Assembly: GCA_003218345.1 (NCBI GenBank)
Contig: QHNF01000117.1
Span: 1-5,535 of the forward strand
Reading direction: 5' to 3'
DNA length: 5,535 bases
DNA from: Verrucomicrobiota bacterium
Lineage (GTDB): Bacteria > Verrucomicrobiota > Verrucomicrobiia > Chthoniobacterales > UBA10450
The first letter of the stretch is position 1, and each line of letters starts with the position of its first letter. Below, one piece after another: positions 1 to 4,195 of the stretch. The translations under genes were made by a program, and so were the position numbers. Below the pieces are notes generated by a model. The model saw only the letters and a program-made list of their open reading frames with translations. It did not search any database and was not told the DNA's origin.

Positions 1-65
1 CGATGTTCGATCCACTGCGGAATGAATCGCGCTTCCAGAAACTCTGCGAAGAAAAACCGCACTGA
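1..65 (+). CDS. C-terminal end of a probable TPR-repeat protein (partial)
   Basis: An open frame enters from the left edge and stops at TGA 63-65, giving a 20-residue tail that reads MFDPLRNESRFQKLCEEKPH. A tail of the form 'FDPLR..xRFQ.L' is a common ending of large TPR-containing bacterial proteins, such as those fused to kinase, cyclase or transcriptional-regulator domains, where the last helix pair closes with a 'DPLR-DPRF' signature. What is seen is only the motif and the in-frame stop; the family assignment rests on memory of such tails. The first visible ATG (3-5) is almost certainly internal, because a 20-codon gene is unlikely. No hairpin-plus-T-tract terminator follows within the 108 bp before the tRNA gene. 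Confidence 0.5.
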   Translation, partial: MFDPLRNESRFQKLCEEKPH

Positions 66-100
66 AATACCTACGGCTGGTCGCGGAATTTTCGAGCGTG

Positions 101-130
101 TTGAAAGCTTGGTCCCGTCGCGAAATTTAT
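101..130 (+). promoter_or_regulatory. Possible sigma-70-type promoter for the tRNA-Leu gene
   Basis: TTGAAA (101-106) matches the -35 consensus at five of six positions. An AT-rich block (124-131, containing ATTTAT/TTTATT) follows at an 18-19 bp spacing, about 45 bp before the mature tRNA 5' end. The -10 match is weak (3-4 of 6), so this is only a candidate. Confidence 0.22.
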
Positions 131-173
131 TTTCATCGCTAGCCTAACAAGCTTAGACTCCGGAGAACACAGC

Positions 174-259
174 GCCGATGTGGCGAAATGGCAGACGCAA
201 CGGACTTAAAATCCGTTGGGCTTAAAAGGCCCGTGCCGGTTCGAGTCCGGCCATCGGCA
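174..259 (+). tRNA. tRNA-Leu (anticodon UAA)
   Basis: The sequence folds into a complete class II tRNA. The 7-bp acceptor stem GCCGATG (174-180) pairs perfectly with CATCGGC (252-258), and A259 is the discriminator base expected for leucine. The anticodon stem ACGGA/TCCGT (200-204/212-216) encloses the loop CTTAAAA, with anticodon TAA at 207-209. A long variable arm with a GGGC/GCCC-type stem follows (about 218-233), as expected of tRNA-Leu. The T arm is GCCGG-TTCGAGT-CCGGC (235-251). The D arm lies at about 183-198 and contains the GG pair. CCA is not encoded after A259, so it must be added by the CCA-adding enzyme. The tRNA decodes UUA and, by wobble, UUG. Confidence 0.97.
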
Positions 260-310
260 CTTTCGACCGACTTTCGTCGCGTGCTCGCGATTGTCGGAGT
301 TGCGGAGTGC

Positions 311-350
311 GGATTAGGCGTTGTGAATTCCGGAAAGGCGGCGCTAATCC
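311..350 (+). repeat. Inverted repeat in the leader of the GGQ gene
   Basis: GGATTAG (311-317) is the exact inverse complement of CTAATCC (344-350). After a one-base bulge (G318) the pairing continues with CG/CG (319-320 with 342-343), leaving a loop of about 21 nt. The hairpin ends 9 nt before the ATG at 360. It has no following T-tract, so it is not a standard terminator for the tRNA transcript. It could be a leader structure affecting translation or a 3' processing boundary. Only the symmetry is seen; the function is inferred. Confidence 0.4.
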
Positions 351-359
351 TGATAACAA

Positions 360-746
360 ATGGCAAAGGATTCTTTTGCAGAACGCATGGCGAAGCTTGG
401 CATCCGCGATGCCGATCTTGAGGAGACGTTCGCGCGCTCAGGCGGTCCGGGCGGGCAAAACGTAAACAAGGTGGCGACCGCGGTGACACTGCGTCATCGG
501 CCAACGAGCGTTAGCGTCACTGTGCAGGATTCGCGTTCGCAAGCAGTGAACCGCAAGCTGGCACGGGAACGCTTGCTCGATGCCATTGAGAAAGCTCGAG
601 ATGAACGCCGTGCGGCGGAGATCGCAGAGCGGCAAAAGGAGCGTCGCCGCAAATCGCCGCGCCCAGCCGCGCTTAAAAGGAAAATTCTGGAAACAAAACG
701 CAAGCGCGGTGAGCTGAAGCGACGGCGGGCCAGGGTTGCGATATAG
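360..746 (+). CDS. Short GGQ-domain release-factor-like protein (ribosome rescue/peptidyl-tRNA hydrolase type)
   Basis: This 128-residue protein has the catalytic loop of class I release factors, [10 protein letters not shown] at 28-37 with the GGQ at 31-33. That loop enters the peptidyl transferase centre and triggers hydrolysis of peptidyl-tRNA. The stretch after it ([16 protein letters not shown], then [16 protein letters not shown] at about 58-73) follows the usual RF domain 3 pattern. The codon-recognition domains of RF1/RF2 (about 360 residues) are absent. The C-terminal third (about 83-128) is a lysine/arginine-rich helix and tail, as in ArfB/YaeJ and the mitochondrial C12orf65 (mtRF-R) family; such tails occupy the mRNA channel or bind rRNA. 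Both the size and the motif order fit that group. The early '[15 protein letters not shown]' arrangement is more like C12orf65/RF-like short proteins than E. coli ArfB, so no gene symbol is given. No clear Shine-Dalgarno precedes ATG 360; ATG 387 is an in-frame alternative that keeps the GGQ loop. A run of eight T (752-759) follows the stop but has no convincing stem before it. Confidence 0.88.
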   Translation: MAKDSFAERMAKLGIRDADLEETFARSGGPGGQNVNKVATAVTLRHRPTSVSVTVQDSRSQAVNRKLARERLLDAIEKARDERRAAEIAERQKERRRKSPRPAALKRKILETKRKRGELKRRRARVAI

Positions 747-818
747 GCAGATTTTTTTTCTTTAATACATCTTCCGGAGCAATTTGTGACGAATTGTTTG
801 TGAGAACCTATTCATACT

Positions 819-1001
819 ATGAAAAAATTGATCATTGTTACTTCTGCGCTCTCGGTGCTCGCGATGATGCTGGCCTCTTGCGCGAGCGAACCCGAGGCGA
901 CCACGACCACGACTCGTCAGACCACTGTGACTACCCAGCCACCGGCACCGGTCGGCACCAGCACGACAACAACGACGCACCAGATGGGCGGCGGCTACTA
1001 A
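819..1001 (+). CDS. Small threonine-rich lipoprotein
   Basis: This 60-residue protein begins with a classic lipoprotein signal peptide: MKK, a hydrophobic core (LIIVTSALSVLAMM), then the lipobox LASC with the acceptor cysteine at 21. Signal peptidase II would leave a mature chain of about 40 residues, starting CASEPEA. The chain contains two threonine clusters (about 28-32 and 49-53) around a Pro/Gln linker and ends MGGGY. The residue after the lipidated Cys is Ala, not Asp, so outer-membrane sorting is plausible if Lol rules apply. No enzymatic domain is visible; the mature part looks disordered. Length, composition and a private terminator (1023-1059) suggest an independently transcribed, possibly abundant small surface or periplasmic protein. 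There is no Shine-Dalgarno close to ATG 819. The choice of this frame rests on the signal peptide and lipobox. I do not recognise a named family. Confidence 0.8.
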   Translation: MKKLIIVTSALSVLAMMLASCASEPEATTTTTRQTTVTTQPPAPVGTSTTTTTHQMGGGY

Positions 1002-1022
1002 ACAAGAGCAACGACTAGTTCG

Positions 1023-1059
1023 AAAAGGGAGACTCAACAGCAGTCTTCCTTTTCTTTTT
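1023..1059 (+). terminator. Rho-independent terminator of the lipoprotein gene
   Basis: AAAAGGGAGACT (1023-1034) pairs with AGTCTTCCTTTT (1042-1053) to give a 12-bp stem with a single G-U wobble. The loop is 7 nt (CAACAGC) and the stem is followed by CTTTTT (1054-1059). It begins 21 nt after the lipoprotein stop codon. The A-run on the left and T-run on the right could make it partly bidirectional, and so able to stop transcription leaving the convergent gene on the other strand. Confidence 0.85.
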
Positions 1060-1247
1060 GCCCCCGTGCTGTTGCAGCGGGATGCAGCTTACAACGGGCA
1101 TCACGTGGTCAATTGTCCCCCAAACTCACCAATGTGGAAATGCCGAGGGCACGGCTATCCTTCCCATAGTTGATTGACTGGAGGCCAATGCCACGTCCGC
1201 GCCAGCGACGCGAGTTTCTGCTACAAGTAGTTTAACAGGTCAATCGA

Positions 1248-1285
1248 CCCTCACCTTAATTCTCTCCCCTTTGCAAAGGAGAGAG
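1248..1285. repeat. REP-like intergenic palindrome with CCCTCACC flank
   Basis: CTCTCCCCTTTG (1262-1273) and CAAAGGAGAGAG (1274-1285) form a 24-bp near-perfect palindrome centred on TTTGCAAA, with one C/A mismatch (1267/1280). It is preceded by CCCTCACCTTAATT (1248-1261). The overall shape, 'CCCTCACC-TAA-CTCTCCCC' followed by a mirror arm, resembles dispersed REP-type intergenic repeats of many Gram-negative genomes; this is recalled, not searched. It lies 46-83 bp beyond the stop codon of the minus-strand gene and has no T-tract on either strand, so it may act as a transcript-end stabilising hairpin and not as an intrinsic terminator. Confidence 0.6.
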
Positions 1286-1330
1286 CCGAACTATGCAACG
1301 CGACGCATACGAAGCGAATGTGAGCGAGAT

Positions 1331-2239
1331 TCACAACCCGACAGTCGCGATAGTTTGATTGAAATCGTCCGGCAACGGCGCTTCAAAAGTTTTCCATTCC
1401 CCGGTGCGCGGATGACGGAAGCCGAGCTTCCAGGCATGCAACATTTGTCGAGGATAATTTTTCGCCACCTTCGGCGCATAGATTTTATCGCCGAGAACAG
1501 GGTGACCAAGATGATGAAGATGCACGCGAATCTGATGAGTGCGTCCGCTGTGCAACCGGCATTCAATCAGGCTTGCCTGATCGCTCGAGCGAATGACGCG
1601 ATATTCGGTTTTGGCAGTGCGTCCACGCGAGGAAGTCACACTCATGCGTTGCCGATGAACCGGATGTCGTCCGATTTTTTCTTCGATTATGCCAGTCGCT
1701 TTGCGCAATTTTCCGGCGACCAGCGCAAGATAAATCTTTTCCACTGTGCGCGCGGCAAACTGTTTGGATAATTCTCGATGCGCCACGTCATTCTTGGCCG
1801 CAACAAGACAGCCGCTTGTTTCTTTGTCCAGACGGTGGACGATTCCCGGTCGTTCTTTCCCGCCGATCCCCGATAACGTGGCGCAGTGGCTGAGCAACGC
1901 GTTGACCAAAGTGTGTTCGCGATGACCGGCGCCTGGATGAACAGTGAGCCCGGCGGCTTTATTGATAACAATGAGATCATCGTCCTCGAAGAGAATCTCA
2001 AGCGGGATTGGCTCTGGCCGGGTCTCGATTTTCTCCAGCGGCGGCTCGATCAGTTCAATCTTGTCACCACTCCGCACAATTTGGCGTGGTCGGGTGGTCA
2101 CGTTGTTGAGTTGAACAAACCCGCCAAGGATCAACTGCTGAAGCCGCGACCGCGAATATTCTGGCAACTGCTTTGCCAGAAACTGATCAAGGCGCAGCTT
2201 TGATTGCTCTTTTGGTACGAGTAACTGATGCGTTTTCAT
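1331..2239 (-). CDS. rluD: RluA/RluD-family 23S rRNA pseudouridine synthase
   Basis: This 302-residue enzyme isomerises uridine to pseudouridine in RNA. RluD itself modifies three sites in helix 69 of 23S rRNA (U1911, U1915, U1917 in E. coli numbering). An N-terminal S4 RNA-binding domain covers about 14-62 (RLDQFLAKQL, SRSRLQQLI, then SGDKIEL). The catalytic domain begins near 84 with the FEDDDLIVINKAAGLTVHPG block. The catalytic motif HRLDKETSG lies at 135-143, with the nucleophilic aspartate at 138. The second signature, SGRTHQIRVH (231-240), and HPVLGDKIY (246-254) follow. Length and S4 domain fit RluD better than the shorter RluA; RluC shares this layout, so the exact target is inferred. 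ATG 2237-2239 is preceded by a GGGAAG stretch 2 nt upstream, a weak ribosome site. The gene is divergent from the kinase, with about 113 bp between the two starts. Confidence 0.93.
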   Translation of the reverse strand: MKTHQLLVPKEQSKLRLDQFLAKQLPEYSRSRLQQLILGGFVQLNNVTTRPRQIVRSGDKIELIEPPLEKIETRPEPIPLEILFEDDDLIVINKAAGLTVHPGAGHREHTLVNALLSHCATLSGIGGKERPGIVHRLDKETSGCLVAAKNDVAHRELSKQFAARTVEKIYLALVAGKLRKATGIIEEKIGRHPVHRQRMSVTSSRGRTAKTEYRVIRSSDQASLIECRLHSGRTHQIRVHLHHLGHPVLGDKIYAPKVAKNYPRQMLHAWKLGFRHPRTGEWKTFEAPLPDDFNQTIATVGL

Positions 2240-2291
2240 TTCTTCCCGAAAAATGCAAAGCCTTCTGGGCTGTGGGCATGTTACGCTTTCA

Positions 2292-2319
2292 TTGCGGGGG
2301 AACTTCTCAATGTTACAAT
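2292..2319 (+). promoter_or_regulatory. Candidate extended -10 promoter of the kinase gene
   Basis: TACAAT (2314-2319) differs from TATAAT by one base and is preceded by TG with one intervening base (2311-2313), the extended -10 signature. TTGCGG (2292-2297) offers a poor -35 (TTG only) at a 16-bp spacing, as is usual for extended -10 promoters. Transcription would begin near 2325-2327, which favours the kinase start at 2353 over ATG 2323. Confidence 0.42.
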
Positions 2320-2352
2320 CGGATGTTGATGGCGACTAACGGGAGTCCACAG

Positions 2353-3999
2353 ATGTGTCCCGCTTGCGGTACTGCCATCGACACGACGGCTGCAGAGCCA
2401 TTGGCGCGCGTCGCCTGTCCCAACTGCGGCAAGAAAGTACGCGTGGAAAGGACGTTCGATCATTTCGTCGTAGTCGAGACGCTTGGTGTTGGTGGGATGG
2501 GTACCGTTTACAAAGCGCGCGATACCCATCTGGACCGGTTCGTGGCGCTGAAACTTTTGCGAAGAGATCTCGGCGGCCAAGAGGATCATAATGCTCGTTT
2601 GCAACAGGAGGCGCGCGTTGCTGCCTCTCTGAATCATCCGAACGTTGTCCAAGTGTTCGATTCGGGAACAGACCACGGCCAGTTCTATGTGGTAATGGAG
2701 TTGGTCGACCATGGAAGTCTCGACGATCTCATGGCGCTCCAACCTCGATTGCCGGAAAAGCAAGTGCTCGAAACCGGCATTCAGGTCGCGAAAGGCCTGC
2801 GTGCGGCGCACCGGAAAGGTTTGATTCATCGCGACGTGAAGCCCGCAAATATCTTGTTTGTTGATGAGCATGCGGCAAAAATCAGCGACTTCGGTCTCGC
2901 GGGCGTGGCAACGCAGCGTTTGGAAACGGATAGCGTTATTTGGGGAACGCCGCAGTATGTCGCGCCGGAAAGACTAAACAATCAGACGGAGGACTTCCGC
3001 AGCGACATTTACAGCCTGGGCGCAACACTGTTTCACGCTGTCGCCGGCAAAGCGCCAATTGAAGGCGAAACAAATTCCGCCGCTGCGCTGCGCGAGTTAA
3101 AACAACGGCCACTCGATTTGCACGCCGTCGCGCCGGACGTTTCTACGGCGACAGCGCGCGTTTTGCATCGAATGATCGCGGTGGAGCCAGCGCGACGTTT
3201 TTCCTCTTACGACGAGCTGGTGGCGGAACTCGAGCGAGCGCGGCGACGGCTGGAGCGCGGCCCGCGGCGCTGGCGGTGGCCATTGGTTCGCTTTTCCCGG
3301 CGCAGCCTCGAAGGTCCAACAGAGACTGCACCCCAGCGCCGACCGCGGTCGCTTCTGATTTTGCTGGCCTTGTCGGCTGGGTTGGCTGCTGCAGTAATCT
3401 TCTTCGTCGTCCCGCGCGGCGTTTCGCCTTCGTGGACAGACCTGACGGCGTGGGCGACGGTCTGGCTGGAGAGGGGCCCGTGGAATCGAGCGGTTGCCAA
3501 TTATAAAGAGCAGGTCGCCCTTTATAATTTCCCTGCAGCGGCTGAGGCGATCAAGAATGTGAAGCTGTTCGGCCCGTCATTTAAGCAGGCACAGGAAACA
3601 AAGGAAAAGAAAGCGCAGCTGCTGATCGATTGGAAGACCGCGCTAATCGAGGACCTTAATCATGCGCACTTCTCGGGTGTGATTGAAGACAGCAGCGGCA
3701 CGCGATACGCAGGTATCGCCAGTGCTACCGATGAGGGCCTTAGCATGAAGCTTCCTTACGGCATCGCATGGGTGACCTGGGACAAGCTTTCCCCGAAGGC
3801 ATTGCTGGCTGTCTCCGAATCGTTTATTAAGCCGGGAGCGCGCGATGCAGCGGATCGACAATGGCGTTGCGCCGTCTTTGCGAGCGAGACCGGGCAAATC
3901 GAGACAGCTCGGCAACTGGCGGAGGCGGCTGCAAACGCCAATCCCGAATACAGGGAGCAAATTTCCGTCTTGTTTCCGGATAATCCGCAGACTCGTTAA
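2353..3999 (+). CDS. Membrane-anchored Ser/Thr protein kinase (Hanks/PknB type) with N-terminal zinc ribbon
   Basis: From ATG 2353 this is a 548-residue protein. Residues 2-25 carry two CPxC knuckles (C2/C5 and C22/C25), a zinc-ribbon-like head. The kinase domain covers about 38-300: glycine loop GVGGMG (45-50), ATP-anchoring K67 in VALK, alpha-C E86, catalytic HRDVKPAN (159-166, D161), DFG (179-181) and GTPQYVAPE (198-206). All key residues are intact, so it should be active and phosphorylate Ser/Thr on cytoplasmic proteins. A basic linker (about 295-332) leads to one hydrophobic segment (about 333-353), then a ~190-residue C-terminal region, presumably outside the cytoplasmic membrane. That region has helical, TPR-like ends (RAVANYKEQVALYNF; TGQIETARQLAEAAANANPEYR), but I cannot assign it to a sensor family. 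The start was chosen for GGGAG at 2341-2345, 7 nt upstream; ATG 2323 and 2329 are in-frame alternatives, and extension to a TTG at 2173 would overlap the divergent gene. No terminator is evident after the stop. Confidence 0.92.
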   Translation: MCPACGTAIDTTAAEPLARVACPNCGKKVRVERTFDHFVVVETLGVGGMGTVYKARDTHLDRFVALKLLRRDLGGQEDHNARLQQEARVAASLNHPNVVQVFDSGTDHGQFYVVMELVDHGSLDDLMALQPRLPEKQVLETGIQVAKGLRAAHRKGLIHRDVKPANILFVDEHAAKISDFGLAGVATQRLETDSVIWGTPQYVAPERLNNQTEDFRSDIYSLGATLFHAVAGKAPIEGETNSAAALRELKQRPLDLHAVAPDVSTATARVLHRMIAVEPARRFSSYDELVAELERARRRLERGPRRWRWPLVRFSRRSLEGPTETAPQRRPRSLLILLALSAGLAAAVIFFVVPRGVSPSWTDLTAWATVWLERGPWNRAVANYKEQVALYNFPAAAEAIKNVKLFGPSFKQAQETKEKKAQLLIDWKTALIEDLNHAHFSGVIEDSSGTRYAGIASATDEGLSMKLPYGIAWVTWDKLSPKALLAVSESFIKPGARDAADRQWRCAVFASETGQIETARQLAEAAANANPEYREQISVLFPDNPQTR

Positions 4000-4195
4000 C
4001 AGCAGCTGTAACGCCGTCTCTTCCTATTCTTGCTCTTGCGTTTGCTGACGTTCCAGTTCTGCTTATCAGGAGCACGAGGGGAATATAGGAAGAAGAAGAC
4101 AAGCGAGGATGAACAAATTACCTGGCTGAGAGTCAGATTTTAGACGAGTCATTGCCATAATTGATTTTTGGCGCGATTTTTTCTTGATCGCGAAT
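4000..4195 (+). other. Kinase-ClpX-like intergenic region
   Basis: These 196 bp contain no gene and no convincing intrinsic terminator. A purine-rich stretch (about 4067-4112) is followed by CATAAT (4156-4161), a five-of-six -10 match with no good -35. A 6-bp hairpin sits just before the next gene. Promoter and read-through from the kinase gene are both possible. Confidence 0.5.
4172..4192 (+). promoter_or_regulatory. Hairpin immediately upstream of the ClpX-like start codon
   Basis: CGCGAT (4172-4177) pairs exactly with ATCGCG (4187-4192) around a 9-nt T-rich loop. It ends 3 nt before ATG 4196 and covers the place where a Shine-Dalgarno would lie; none is visible. It could modulate initiation, or be chance in G+C-rich DNA. 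Confidence 0.3.

Larger units (their letters stand above)
1002..1330. other. Non-coding gap between the lipoprotein gene and the 3' end of the rluD-like gene
   Basis: This 329-bp stretch holds the terminator of the lipoprotein gene at its left end and a palindromic repeat at 1248-1285 near its right end. Between them (1060-1247) I see no credible open frame with a start site, and no tRNA- or riboswitch-like fold. Short stems such as GCCG/CGGC around 1142-1155 are too small to call. The genes on either side converge here, so this region should carry 3' ends from both strands. Confidence 0.7.

Noticed and set aside
174..259. tRNA-Leu as an attachment site for an integrated element
   Set aside because: No second copy of the tRNA 3' end and no integrase gene occur in the window; the genes that follow look like ordinary chromosomal genes.
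188..421. Open frame running through the tRNA-Leu gene, and the long minus-strand frame at 139-504
   Set aside because: Both overlap the perfectly folded tRNA and, in part, the GGQ gene, and have no family-like sequence; they are frame shadows.
747..760. T-run after the GGQ gene as a rho-independent terminator
   Set aside because: Eight T are present, but the preceding sequence gives at most a 3-bp stem, which is not sufficient.
736..767. TTGCGA ... TTTAAT as a promoter for the lipoprotein gene
   Set aside because: The spacing is 19 bp and the -35 match is poor; possible but not strong enough to list as a feature.
815..820. TACTAT as a -10 box with TTGTTT (794-799) as -35
   Set aside because: The spacer is only 15 bp and transcription would start inside the lipoprotein gene, cutting off its signal peptide.
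1271..1771. 166-codon plus-strand frame opposite the pseudouridine synthase gene
   Set aside because: It lies antisense to a gene with full catalytic signatures and has no recognisable protein features of its own.
2281..2871. 196-codon minus-strand frame inside the kinase gene
   Set aside because: It is the complement of the kinase coding sequence, and the kinase frame holds every conserved motif.
4109..4129. Six-codon ATG...TGA mini-frame (MNKLPG) as a leader peptide
   Set aside because: The GAGG before it abuts the ATG with no spacing, and no attenuator-like alternative stems follow.
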